Source of the DNA: Sipunculus nudus
Taxonomy: Eukaryota > Annelida > Sipuncula > Golfingiida > Sipunculidae
Length of the DNA stretch: 64,000 nucleotides
Assembly (NCBI GenBank): GCA_026874595.1
Contig: CM049313.1
Span: 22,438,008 to 22,502,007 of the forward strand
Direction of reading: 5' to 3'
In this document: piece after piece, positions 9,988-21,471 of the stretch
How positions within the stretch are numbered: the stretch's first letter is position 1
Layout of the letters: the number at the start of each line of letters is the position of its first letter
Notes under the pieces: generated by a model
Database searches by the model: none
Seen by the model: only the letters and a program-made list of their open reading frames with translations
Told to the model about the DNA's origin: nothing
Translations under genes and position numbers: made by a program

Positions 9988-11319
9988 GTACGTACACAAT
10001 GCACAGGGTAAAAGACTAACGCAACCTGATATGTGTAACGTTACACCCCCAACAGTATATTCTTACAGTAATGGACCCAAAGAGGGGGTGAAGACCCCCT
10101 AGACCCCCTCCCCTCGTCCCTCTCCATTATTTTTATAAGGGTTTCAAATCATTTGGTGGTCTAGAATACTTTCCATCCACATCCCTTTCCGGACTTACAG
10201 AATTTAAAAAAAAAATTCTCATTAGTCTTCCTAGGTTGGATCCCCCCCTTCCCATCTTTCAATAATCCTGGTGCCCATTCACCTACCTTTCTGAAAAGAA
10301 TTTATGTGATTTATATATTAATGATCTAAGGGTAATTTTGGTTTCTTATATAAGGCCTTCGTGAAGGATGTATGAACTTGTTTATCAACAACATGTTTGT
10401 AAACACAGCAATTATGTTGACAAACGGGAAAACATGTAACCTAAGGTGGTAGGTTGCATATATGCAGAGGTAGATGGGGTCACTTGTTGCAAACAGCCAT
10501 ATGCAAAGCTCTGGCTTGTCTGACCTGATGCCAGATGCATCCCCTTGTTAAATTTGTTATGATTATTTTGGCGGGCCCCAACGAATTAAAAACACATTGG
10601 TATAACCATAAAACAAGCAGCCTGTACGTGATGATATCCACGTTTTCTTGTTTATTTTTATAAAAGCCCCAAGGGATTGCCTTTAGTTTATTAAGGTCAG
10701 ATAGGTGATTTGGGCCCTTTAAAAGACGTCGTAATACCTTTTTTTTTGTTTGTACGTCCCAATGCTACAGGCCAAAGCCATTCACGGCTCACAAAGCCCT
10801 TGAGAAATTCAAATAAACGAGTCTTAGGTTGGATTTCTCACGCCCTCTCCCATGTATACTTGCATGGTCTATAAAGATGTCGTAAAAACCCTGCCAGGGA
10901 AGGTCTTTATTTCACATATAACTTGCGTGCGTAATAGAGCACATTTACAACAATCTTATGTTTCATTTTAATTATACCTATTTATCTTTGGGATCGACAG
11001 GCTTTATTAAGCAAACCGATGGCTGACTTAGTCAGCTGTTCATATTAAACATTATGACTACATGTTAAATAAAATGTCTGTATGAAACATATATACGAAA
11101 GTATATTCATCTGCGTGAAGATACAAGCTGTTTAGAAATAAGATATATACCTATGAACTATCACAGTCTATAACACATAACAGGTCAGATAAGTATATAT
11201 TTCTACATAAGCAGCCCCCCCCCCCCCCCCCCTTCGACTTAAAAATACAAAAAATAGTAGAAAATCACGCTTTATACCGAAACAGCGCCCGAATATGCGT
11301 CTCGCATCGTTCAATTCTT
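9988..11319. other. Non-coding stretch with hAT-like debris
   Basis: No gene recognised. The run GGGGGTGAAGACCCCCTAGA near 10084 followed by CCCCCTCCCC, and TTGGATCCCCCCCTT near 10233, resemble interior and end phrases of small hAT-like elements, at low confidence. An 18-base C run lies at 11215-11232. Confidence 0.35.
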
Positions 11320-11324
11320 AGGCT

Positions 11325-11797
11325 GGGTATCGCTCAGCCTATTCAGGTACAATACGTATTGCGATAATCTTAAATCGATACCCGATACGTATTTCCGATA
11401 CGCTTCATTTTTCTTTGTGTATCATTTCTAATAAAAAGCTCTGTAGATAAAGTTTTCTGAAAACAAAAATTTTAAAAAAAATCATAATATTTGTCTACCA
11501 TCGCTCACAGGTATCGGCTTGTCATGGAAGCACCGACAATGGTATTAACATTCCTTATCCAGTCGATCATACGACAGTACGTGATCTTATTTAAGTATTA
11601 AAAGATCAATATAAGTAATAAAAATCAGCTTAAGCTTGATAAATAACTCCGATTACAGTCAAGGTTAGGGTATATATTTGTGAGCATTGTTTGTGTTTCA
11701 TCGATACGACGATACAGCATGCAAAGCGTTTTGGTAATCGTATCGATGTGGTGTATCGATATGTATCGATATATCGGTATATTGATACAGTCCTAAT
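11325..11797. mobile_element. Probable degenerate hAT-like non-autonomous element
   Basis: The left part has AGGCTGGGTATCGCT, then ATACGTATTGCGATAATC and ATCGATACCCGATACGTAT. The right part has ATCGATATGTATCGATATAT and ends GATACAGTCCTAA. The style GCTGGGTATCG...CGATACAG-CCTA, rich in GATACG/CGATAT words, is typical of old hAT-like MITEs. A related fragment is at 62095-62455 and a shorter one at 36555-36610. Ends and target duplication are not clean, so the boundaries are approximate. Confidence 0.45.
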
Positions 11798-12194
11798 CAT
11801 TTTCCTTTTTCTGCAGACTCCCCCCCCCCCCCCCGCAACCACATCCCCCAAACCCCCAACCACCACCGCGAACACACCAATAAATAAGATATTCCATAAT
11901 GAACTTCCAATCACATTTTCTAATTAAAATAATGTTGAAAGCGCTGGAAGGGGAGGGGCGAGTAAGTATATTTTTATGGATGCGAGACTGTCGAGGTGTG
12001 TATCGTGGGTGTTGGATGTCGAAAGAGGTACCCCCTTGTGTGGTGTGGACATTTATGAGTGATTTTCATTCAACGTGTTTTAAGCAAGTTTGAATCAATT
12101 TTCAGTCAGAAAAACCAACAACAAACAAAAAAATAAAAAATGTTGGCCCTTGCCCTTCACAATGGCCATTAATTTCCGATTTTAATCTTTAAAA

Positions 12195-12320
12195 CCTGCA
12201 TTAAGTATGTCATTTGTGCGAGTAATGGTTGGGTTCCACAATGTTATAGAAATGGATAAATAATGTCATATTATCTCTTACGTTGATGTTTTAGTCATTC
12301 CTAAAGTTCATTGATATTTG
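12195..12320 (+). repeat. Diverged dispersed repeat pair A, copy 1
   Basis: The order ATTTGTG-GAGTAATGG-TGGGTTCCA-AATG...CATATTATCT...TTTTAGTCAT is repeated in the same orientation at about 60905-61010 (ATTTGTGGGATCAATGGC, TGGGTTCCAAAATGG, CACATTATCTATCG, TTTTTTGTCAT). Visual identity is roughly two thirds. The element type is unknown. Confidence 0.55.
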
Positions 12321-12836
12321 AGAAAATGAGCCAGAATAAGATATATTGACTTTACGGTGTGAAAAGAGACCCAATTTCAATTGCAAAATGACTCTTTTTC
12401 AATTGGCAAAATTTGAGGAGGAATATAACATGGTATGTCCCTCTGATTAAAATATCGGTGGGACATGTCCCCTCACCCCTCCCCGTACCAGCACTAAATC
12501 GTGCCCATGACATAAATATGGATCTTCCACATATAATAATTGGATAATATTGATATGGACATGAACAGGCCGGGAAGTGGGTGTAATGAATAAACAAGCT
12601 CGTTTACAACATGGAGGGTTACTCCACGTGAATCCGGAAATAAATGTCATAGTCCTATATGTATTTACATGACCTGGACTCACAAATCTTGATATTAAGT
12701 AGTAAATGGTTAGGCTTGCTCTGGATGGGGTTAACCATTGTGAAAGATAGCTTTAAAGGCCCACAGTGTTTGTTTTTTTTTCAAGTTCAGCAAAATTTCA
12801 AACAAAAATGACATAATGATATATTGTCATATATTC

Positions 12837-13010
12837 TTTTTCAATTTGTGGCCAATCAAAGACTTTGTTTGGGATTGCTTGGAGAAGTAATTATAGTTTC
12901 TCTGCATTCGAAACAGAATTGTGAGAAAACGAAATACACAAGCACTGATATTTCTGGCTTTATTTGATTGTAAAAACAAAAATTTACCAAGTGGTTTAAT
13001 ATCAAAATTC
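12837..13010 (+). repeat. Diverged dispersed repeat pair B, copy 1
   Basis: AATTTGTGGCCAATCAAAGA, GGATTGCTTGGAGAAG, ACAGAATTGTGAGAAAA and ATACACAAGC are matched in order by 26453-26625. No open frame is shared. It is probably a fossil mobile element. Confidence 0.6.
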
Positions 13011-13126
13011 AATTTTAAAAGTTTTTCAAAAGAGACCCAGACTATAAGACATATGTAGGTGTAAAATAGGAATAGTAAATACAGCCATGAGTCCCAATCA
13101 CAAGAACCCGACGCGGTGTCGATGGA

Positions 13127-13270
13127 CATGACGGAGTCTGTCTGACGTCATTTTATCTTCACTCGAAAAAAAAATGTTTGTCAGTTTTTTTATACAAATT
13201 CATAAATAGTTAATTGTTTACGGTTATTCTCTCAAACCCGGCTGTCTGTTTAGTTATGTGTTTAAACGCA
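13127..13270 (+). repeat. Left flanking direct repeat of the 49-bp minisatellite
   Basis: CGGAGTCTGTCTGACGTCAT followed by TTTATCTTCACTCG is repeated at 13962-14110 as CGGAGATTGTCTCACGTCAT and TTTATCTTCATTCG. Resemblance continues for roughly 140 bp. The spacing is about 835 bp, with the minisatellite between the two copies. Confidence 0.65.
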
Positions 13271-13452
13271 TAAGTATATTACAAAAGATTATAAAAATAT
13301 ACTGTTTATAGCTGTTAAACTCCCATGTAAGATTCACTAGAGATCTGGTATGTGTTCCTTGACCAAGCATGTGAAAATCAAAATAAATTCTACACCGAGT
13401 GTAATTTCTTCAGAATCGAGTCATACAAGTCACACAGCTACGTATCAGCTAT

Positions 13453-13940
13453 GTCAACACAACGCAGGGTCAGCGTTGTAGTACAATCAAGAGATGCTAG
13501 TATCAACAGGGCGCAGGGTGAGCGTTATAGTGTAATCAAGATACCCTTGTGTCAACAAGACGCTCGGTCATCGTTGTAGTGTAATCAAGAGACCCTACTG
13601 TCAACACGACGCTCGGTCAGCGCTGTTGTGTAATCAAGACACCCTAGTGTCAACACGACGCTCATTCAACGTTCGGGTGTAATCAAGTGACCCTGGGGTC
13701 AACATGACGCTTGGACAGCGTTGTATTGTTATCAAGAGAACATATTGTCAACACGACGCGGGTCAGAGTTTTATTGTAATCAAAAGACCCTTGTGTCAAC
13801 ACGACGCTCGGTCAGCGTTGTAGTGAACTCATGAGACCATAGTGTCAACGATACGCTCGGTCGGCGTTGCAGTGAAATCAAAAGGACCTATTGTCAATAC
13901 GACGCCCGGTCGGCGTTGGAGTGTAATCAAGTTATACCAT
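13453..13940. repeat. 49-bp minisatellite, about 10 diverged copies
   Basis: The unit starts GTCAACACGACGCTCGGTCA, continues GCGTTGTAGTGTAATCAAGA and ends with GACCCTAGT. Starts at 13453, 13502, 13551, 13600, 13649 and onward to 13893 give a 49-bp period with at most a one-base slip. Copies differ by several bases each, so the array is old. No protein frame is maintained, since 49 is not a multiple of three. Confidence 0.95.
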
Positions 13941-13961
13941 TCTATACCATTCTATTCACAT

Positions 13962-14110
13962 TACGGAGATTGTCTCACGTCATTTTATCTTCATTCGTTA
14001 AAAATCGTTTTCAGTATTTTGTTTATATAATGTCTTAAACAGTATGATGTTTACGCTAATTCTCTTCACCTTACATCACACGTTTACCGTTTGACTGTCT
14101 TCGTTTCATG
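13962..14110 (+). repeat. Right flanking direct repeat of the 49-bp minisatellite
   Basis: Diverged copy of 13127-13270; see that entry for the shared phrases. The arrangement suggests that array and flank were part of one duplicated segment. Confidence 0.65.
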
Positions 14111-16329
14111 ATGGTTAGTTTCGTCTATTTAATATTGTAATGGATTCGTATCCTAGTTCAATCTCCATCGTATAATTAAATATGTGAAAGGATATTCCCA
14201 GACCCACTGATATCTTCTGGTGAACCGTATGTAAATACCACACATAGATCAATATCCTGATATTATTTATCCATGATGCTGGCGGAGGTATGCGATCTAT
14301 GACTGCTTTCTTGTAGTACCTGTTTGTCCAGGAGAGTCGGGTGACATAGAGCATGCTAATTGTCAAACAACTCTGATTGTGGCTTATTTGCACACTGTGG
14401 TCTGTTTCTCGGATAAGGCATGGTACACAACACCATTATGGTACACCACACCATTAATTCTGTTGATTATTTATTAAAAGAATAACATTCTCTTGGCATG
14501 AAACCGTCTCCCACACGGTAAGACAAAAATTGACGTTCATATGAATTCGTTATATAAAAACCGAAAGCGTACATGTCGCATTTTTATGGATATATTTTCT
14601 GCCTCCTTCACCGCACTAACGTCACAATTTTGCAGACCTTAGTCCTTTGGTCTGTTTTTATTTAATATTTTTTTAATTTTTCATGTTGGAATTTTCCATG
14701 AATCAGTACATGTATTGGCGCTGTCTTGGTTGGAGAGGGGACACTGAAAACTAGATTAGTGACAACAAGGAGTAATCACTGCATATGGCAAGTCTGACCT
14801 AGCGGGAACGCCGAATACAAGCTAAACAAATAGTGCACTACGTCATCTCAGTGTATAATAAGCTTACATGAGAGGAGAGGTTAGTGCAGGGCAAGTTCAA
14901 AGTCCACAGTGTAATGAACACGCATAGAGTGTCCCGGCCAGAGCAAGTGTGGACACTCCAGAGAAAAAAAAGGCCCCAGGTGCCTGGTATATAAGCATTT
15001 GTTCAGGCAGTTATACATTTAATAAACGTTTTGAGTTTATATTGCAATGTGTTAATTATTCCTGTTTAACTGTATTTCTCTTAAGTCGTGTTACAATTAA
15101 TAAACCTTTGATTTCAAAGCCATTGTTTTCTTCATAGTGATAAGTGTTTGCATCCCCAATTGTAGTTTTGTAGTTGAGTTTAAATCATGTGTGTCCTTCA
15201 TGTTATATTTGAATTTGCTTTACAGTTAACACATGTTTAAGTTAAACATTCTAAAACTTACAAAGCTCCGACGTTGTAACACTTTCCCCAAAATGTGCCC
15301 TCTCCTTTTCAATTATCCTAATAGCTAGGGAGAAAAGAACTGATGAGTAAATAAAGAAGAAGGGTGACGCTCATAAGATGACTCTTTTTCTCTCTTTTCA
15401 TCCGCAATCATTTAAGCTTATATATATATATATATTTACTTTTAAGTAATTTGGATATTCGAGTTACGGGCATTGGAAATCCTAGCTATACGGGCCAGTT
15501 TTATCTGTCCCACGATTGTATCTGATATGGCTATGTGCTTATGTGTCCGAAAATATGGTCATAAACGTAATTTGTGAATAAGCCATTATTCAGGACACAT
15601 GTCGTTTTGACATGATAAATTTGCTTCAATTCACTGATCACTGAAGTCCTCTCAAGAGCCGTACTCACATAATGTGTTCTCGTCATTGTAGCACCCTTTT
15701 ATATAGATCCCATTTACCTAATATCATTACAAAGGTGACATGTGACAAAGTGATCAAGATACTTGACATGTGATCTTTTATTCATATCAATTTGATGTAC
15801 ATATGATGAGTTGTTCTCCCAGTGGAGTTAATAGTACGCTCAGTGGGGAGAGAGGACATCACGTGAATGCACGTATAGGGACTTCATACAAACCGCCCGC
15901 AGTTTGGTCGGTCATTTGTAAGTTTCTTTTATCTTGATAACGATTGCAGATATATAAGAGTACTTGTTAACAGCGAACAGTTTAAATTTCTTTCAATGCA
16001 GTTGATGATTGTAGTCACGGTTTAGAACACTCCGGTTTTTCCTGTGCTTGGTCTTGTGCGAACTCCGGTGAAATCATGAGAACTGTTGAGAAGGCAAATC
16101 TGCTCATTACAGCTCGAAATAAGCTACCTTATAAGCAGTCAGTGCCGGGACAAGAGGAATGCAAGCTAAAAGAATCAACCCACAATGTAGCATTTAACAC
16201 CTTAATGTTAAGGTTCGATAGGCATGGCGTAATTAAGATATTCCACTTCTCAAAATACAATAGAATTTCGCCAACAAAATCAAGTATTTGAACTAGATCT
16301 ATATACTGGTTAGTGATCACTGTAAGGTA
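14111..16329. other. Non-coding stretch, nothing recognised
   Basis: AT-rich. An imperfect duplication GGTACACAACACCATTATGG / TACACCACACCATTA is at 14420-14455, and a short TA tract at 15418-15435. Open frames here are under 95 codons and carry no motif I know. Confidence 0.4.
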
Positions 16330-16642
16330 ACCCATCCGCCGCTTCCCCGTTTGTGTGTATGTTTGTGTGTTTCTTTACAAAATAACTCATGCAATCATGA
16401 ATGGAATCTCATGAAATTTACAGGACATTTCTGGAACGGGCTAGATAGGAAAAGTTTACATTTTGCTGTAGATCCGGGGATTAATCCGGATTCGGGACCG
16501 TCATCAAGGAATATTCACAATATACAGTCACTTATGCACGAATGAACGTGGGAATATGCGCAGAATAAGTAAAGCATCCCAACATTGGGACCCCCTATCC
16601 CACACGGTGGAGGCTTGCATTCTTAGAATGCAGATTTCCAGT
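16330..16642 (+). repeat. Dispersed repeat family R1, copy 4
   Basis: Contains TGTGTGTTTCTTTACAAAAT, AACTCATGCAATCATGAATGG, CATGAAATTTACAGGACATT, AGATCCGGGGATTAATCCGG, ATGCACGAATGAACGTGGG and GGTGGAGGCTTGCATTC, then the palindromic end and TTTCCAGT. The left end is eroded (CCGCCGCTTCC). A frame from 16351 to the TGA at 16543 is open, and its peptide (CNHEWNLMKFTGHF...SLMHE) resembles those of the other copies. Confidence 0.85.
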
Positions 16643-17917
16643 TTTAAATTCACTCTCCACCAAAACATCTTCACCATTAAAGTTTGATGCTGGGATGCCT
16701 TTAAAAAGCTACTATCTTCTAGATTGCAAATATTTTCCTAGGAGGGCCCATTACTCCCACTTTAAATATAAAATATGTGCTTGAGCATTCCTTTACTTCT
16801 CCCAACAATTCTAGAGACCCTGAAATGTGTAATTAAATGCACCAAAATGCACCAGTTATATCCCGACACACATCATATGATGTATCATCTCCTAGCCGGG
16901 TCTTGCTTCGCAGTGTAAAATGCTTTTCATGGGCATCCTACATGAGCATCAAGTAATATCTAGATAGTTTCATAACACTCCCAACTAGACATTTATTGTC
17001 AAATTCGATTGGTAAAGGTCGTAGGGGTACTACGTGAAATACATTGACATCATTATTAATAGTCCATGTCTCGCGATTAAATTTTGTAAATGAGACTCAT
17101 TTATCTTTAATCAATTTAAGAATTTTATTAAATGAAAAACGCCATATCGATTAAAGTAAGTCCTGCTGAGTCTAAAAGATGAGGAATGACCTCGGATTTC
17201 CCGTCCGTGGTTTGTTATTATGTCTCATCATGAATGCACCTCTTATTATGTAAACAACCGCGTGGACCTAAATATAATCACGTACATATTCGTAGGTATC
17301 AAAATCTGACAACATGGAACATGTCAGTTATGATATGTAACCACAAGAATTACGTGTATAGGATATTGTATAATCGCCGGTCCCTGCGTAAGGTCACCAA
17401 CCGGAAGTGATGTCAAGGACGTCCACGCATGCCTAGTGGCTACGGATATTGGTCCCTGTTAGACCGACAAGTAGAAACCCACGTAGATTCCGACAGTATC
17501 ACCTGTTAACAGTTCCGGCCGGAAGTTGGGGATTGGTAATTAGCATACCTAGGATGCAATGGTACGTGAATGGGATTTAATAGCATTGGTCAGGCTCGCA
17601 ACGAACGCATAATAGGCCCATTGTTCCTAACAGTAAACACGACAATCAATCTGGTATAAAACAAACAGGTCATTCAGCTCGAAATCCTGTTTTCTCAAAT
17701 ATTCTCAAGAGATCAGATGTTATTCTGTGTGTGATTATTCAGTTGATATTGTGAACAAATGCTATGAATAATTCAGATTCCACAATAATAAAATTAGCAA
17801 ACTGCGCAAATAAACTTTCTATTTATATTTTACAAGTAACTGTTGTGTTGCGTCAGCGTTGAATGCAAGGTGATCCAGAAACGTATAATGACCTGGCGTA
17901 CTGCACGGACATATCGA
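16643..17917. other. Non-coding stretch, nothing recognised
   Basis: AT-rich intergenic-type sequence. No repeat end, RNA gene or coding signature seen. Confidence 0.4.
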
Positions 17918-18284
17918 TTAATTGCCTCCACTAATAAGGTATGGTTAATCCCCGCTCGTGTGTGTTTGGGTGTGTGTTGTTGGGTGGGTGTTTGTTCACA
18001 ACATAACTCTTGCAATCATGAACAGAACTTCATGAATTTTCAGGCATTTCGGGTTTGCGCCAATAAAGAATCGATTATATTTATGTTTGGATCCGGATTT
18101 AATAACGTCATTAAGGAATAATAACTAATGTAAGGTCAGTTCTAAAGAATAAACATGGGAATATGGGCCGTATAAGTGAACGCAAGCACGGTTTTTGGAA
18201 CATACCAGAATATAGATCGACCCCCCACCCCCACCCCCCCACACACACACATACACACACACATTGCGAAGGCTTGCATTCTAG
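17918..18284 (+). repeat. Dispersed repeat family R1, copy 5 (with CA/CCCC expansion)
   Basis: Starts TTAATTGCCTCCACTAATAA and carries TTGTTCACAACATAACTC, GCAATCATGAACAGAACTTC and ATGGGAATATGGGCCG. The normally G/C-rich 3' phrase GGACCCCCACATGGCGGAGG is replaced by a CCCCCACCCCCACC and CACACACACA run before GCGAAGGCTTGCATTC. The terminal hairpin is broken. Confidence 0.8.
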
Positions 18285-18824
18285 TTGCGGAATGTGATTT
18301 TACTAAAGGTCTGGATGCTTGTGTCACTTGTACATGTATAGACCAGCATGAGATATTGTTTGTGTACAATACGACACTACAAAGCAGTGATCAAGTCGAG
18401 ACCACAACATCAGAGTTCAAGTCCGAGTACAAACAAATCGTCTATTTAAAAGAAATTTTAAACGGACATTTGAGATTATCATGTGTATTTTTATGTTAGT
18501 TTACAACTGTTTTTACTTTATGCTTTATTACTTTTAGATTCCAATGCACTACTGTAAACTTGGTGAATATAGTCTTTTTTGTAGGCCTAATATTACCACG
18601 TATTACGCTTTATATTATATGACAGAGCTCCCTCCTTACTAAGAGTTTACGTCCTAGTCCTTTTATACGTGGCCTCAAGTTTTTCTTATCATACCATCAT
18701 TTGTGTACAGATTTATTCTCCACAAAATTAAAAATTCTTATCATCACCAAGAACACAAACAGGTATTGTACTTTAGAGTTAGTGTCCGTGTCGCTTCGTC
18801 ACGGCGAGCACTTTGATATTATCA

Positions 18825-18829
<5 letters not shown>

Positions 18830-18889
<60 letters not shown>

Positions 18890-18896
18890 CTCTCTC
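18830..18896. repeat. (CT)n microsatellite
   Basis: Almost pure CT tract with two CTTT interruptions near the right end. A pyrimidine-biased region (TTC/CAT-rich) follows to about 19380 and creates a 199-codon plus-strand open frame from 18813 that reads as a Ser/Leu/Phe-rich low-complexity peptide. I do not regard that as a gene. Confidence 0.95.
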
Positions 18897-19383
18897 ATTA
18901 ACAAACACGCACACCTGCACACAATTATCAATCAATTCTTTCGTCCTACATTGTCTGTAAAGTCAGTCTATACTTCCTTTGTTCATTCATTGCCTACATT
19001 CTTATTTTCTTTCCTTTCATTCTATCGATGCGATCATGTCCATCCTTTTCTTCTTCATTTCCTTCATGTTTTTATCCGTTTTTCAGTACCTTCGTCAATC
19101 CTACCATTAAGTCATTACCAGTTTCTCCCTTGTTTCTTTGTAAAACTTAACCCATACTTACCTCCTGCCTGTCTTCTCTCCTTCTTTCTTCTCATCTATA
19201 AGCATCTAACCAACCATCCATCCATTTCATTATTCGTCCTTCTCCCCTTTCCGTCCTTTCTATCCATTCAATCCTTTTTACCATTCATCCACATGCCAAT
19301 CCATGCTTCCATATTCATTCCCCTCTTCTTATTTCTATTTTTTCCCTTTTCAGTTTCTCCATGTCTTACTCTCACATTCAATT

Positions 19384-19440
19384 ACAGTGAAAGCCGCTAT
19401 GTGCACTCCTAATACAAGGGGAATTATCTGTTACTTCCAA
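19384..19440 (+). mobile_element. Possible half of a pogo/Tigger-like MITE
   Basis: TACAGTGAAAGCCGCTATGT starts like the TA + CAGTGAAA ends at 2279 and 30441, but no matching right end is found. Low-confidence relic. Confidence 0.3.
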
Positions 19441-19904
19441 TGAACACTTAAGATATGCGTTTTTGTTTTCGCCTTAACGGAGTATCAGGGAGACGAGGTC
19501 CTTATCTGTCACACACTCGACTCTTTTTAAACACTGACGGCAAATTTCTTCTGATTTATATAATTCTTTCGGCACAGAAACAAAGAGTAAAACACGATTA
19601 GCTGAATGTTGAACTACACGGAAATTTAACGGGTGCATGAAAAAGGGACATGCTCTGTGACCAAGATACAGGGACATGTTATTCTAAGTTACAAAAGAGT
19701 TTGGTAATTCGTAAGGGAGTAACACTTTACACTGTCTGGCAATTCTTTTGCATTTTAATACTGGGAACAGTTTCCTTGTCTGATTACAAAATAAGGTAAG
19801 ACTGTAAGAGTAAACGCTATGCATGCCACACCGGACATTATTCTTGAATGATAATGTATCGTACATACTTGAATACTTACATGCGCCCAAATATATAGAA
19901 CAGA

Positions 19905-20510
19905 GGCAACCACACATGTAATACAGAGGCACACACATCGGGCACAGAGGCACACACACATAGAACAAAGGCACACAGATCGGCACAGAGGCACACACAT
20001 ATAGAACAGAGGCGCACAAATGTGTTACAGAGGCACACGTATATGGCTAAGAGGAACAAACATATGGCAAGAGGCATTCACATCGGACACAGAGGCACAC
20101 ACATATAGAACAGAGGCACACACATGTGGTACAGAGGCACACGTATATGGCAAAGAGGAACAAACATATGGCAAGAGGCATTCACATCGGACACAGAGGC
20201 ACACACATATAGAACAGAGGCACACACATGTGGTACAAAGGCACACGCATATGGCAAAGAGGCACATACATATGGAACAGATGCACACATATCGGGCACA
20301 GAGGCACACACATAGAATAGTGGCACACACATGTGTTACAAAGGCACATACAGAGGACACATGCAGTAGCACATACAGAGGGAACAAAGGAGCAGATACA
20401 CTCATGTGTAACATAGGATACACAAATATAACACAAAAGCTCACACGTATGATACGGGGCACACATATGACACGGACACACACGTTATACACGGACACAC
20501 ATACGTAACA
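19905..20510. repeat. CA-rich array with about 21-bp subunits and 104-bp higher-order period
   Basis: The basic unit is AGAGGCACACACATATAGAAC and variants. A longer block starting GAGGCATTCACATCGGACAC occurs at 20071 and 20175, a 104-bp period made of about five subunits. The array decays to the right (20340-20510). Both strands stay open for 162 codons (20020-20508 plus, 20025-20513 minus), which follows from the 21-bp unit lacking stops. A weaker related patch is at 20690-20860. Confidence 0.9.
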
Positions 20511-20689
20511 CAAAATGACAAAACCCCATACAAGCTCATGTATTCATGGGGCTTACTCCTGTTTTTTTTTACGATAACCCCCACTACTTTTCGTTTTATA
20601 TTATTTAAGTTATTAATTTTTTAATGACCCAAATGAGTTAATACGGACTAATGTGTGAGTTTTTAAACACATGTTAATTGGCACACAAT

Positions 20690-20860
20690 ATCACATACAA
20701 ATACGTACGCATGATATACGCAAGACACTAAAGCACATACGCATGACAAAAAAGCACACACACAAGCTCACACGTATGATACACAAGCACACGTGTGACA
20801 CACAAGCACACACGTATGACTCAAGCAAATTCATGACACGCAAGCACACACACAAATGAA
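20690..20860. repeat. Diverged CACA(CG)TATGA-type repeat patch
   Basis: Runs of CACACAAGCTCACACGTATG, ACACAAGCACACGTGTGACA and CACACAAGCACACACGTATG. Same style as the array ending at 20510, separated by about 180 bp of unique sequence. Confidence 0.7.
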
Positions 20861-20879
20861 ATAGATCATTCATTGTCAA

Positions 20880-21349
20880 GATGTATCCTATAGCAAATGT
20901 AAGAAAATATCAGACAAACAACCAAACAAGAGCACAACAGATCGGTAAACAAATAAACGACGACGTGATAAAAGGCCCGGGAAGCGACTTAACTGCCTGT
21001 GGGTTAATAGTTTCTCAGTAAACGGCTCAAAATAATTCTAGAAATATTGAAGTTCAGGAAAACTATCTCCTGAAGACCAATTATGCAAACTCCTGTAAAT
21101 TGTTCCTGGGACAAAAATATGTGAGGTACCTCTATGAATTTCTGAGTACTTGGTCGGTTCAGTTGATATCGCTTTCAAAGTAAATGCAACAGATATGTAC
21201 TTACTCACTTTCCAGAGATTCTCCGCTGTAGATTTTGTACATCTATATTATGTATTATGTTTTTATCGTCTTGGGTTCGTTGTCTGGTCACAAGATGGAT
21301 TTTTTTAAAAACCTTACTGAAAACAACAACAACGGACTTTCATGGTTGA
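20880..21349. other. Non-coding stretch, nothing recognised
   Basis: No repeat end, RNA gene or coding signature identified. Confidence 0.4.
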
Positions 21350-21350
21350 A

Positions 21351-21471
21351 GTGTTACGGAACAATTTATTAAAATTTTGGATCTTCGGCGGAGGGCGAGA
21401 GGCAAATACTGGTATAAGGACCACAGCAGATCTCAGCCATGATCCAAACAAAGAGTTGGTGACCCGTAACA
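21351..21471. mobile_element. Short element with GTGTTACGG/CCGTAACAC ends (tentative)
   Basis: A 121-bp segment bounded by a perfect 9-bp inverted repeat. It resembles the TGTTACGG end of the solo LTR at 53126 and the tRNA-like units at 8839 and 9128, but has no clear target duplication. It may be a truncated LTR or a MITE. Confidence 0.35.

Noticed and set aside
18588-18600. TAATATTAC nonanucleotide like a rolling-circle origin
   Set aside because: A 9-base word in AT-rich DNA with no stem around it and no Rep-like gene; expected by chance.
18813-19412. 199-codon open frame on the plus strand
   Set aside because: It starts in a (CT)n tract and continues in pyrimidine-biased sequence; the product is low-complexity Ser/Leu/Phe with no domain or splice context.
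20020-20513. 162-codon open frames on both strands
   Set aside because: Both arise from a stop-free repeat unit of about 21 bp in a tandem array. Openness on both strands argues for repeat arithmetic and not selection.
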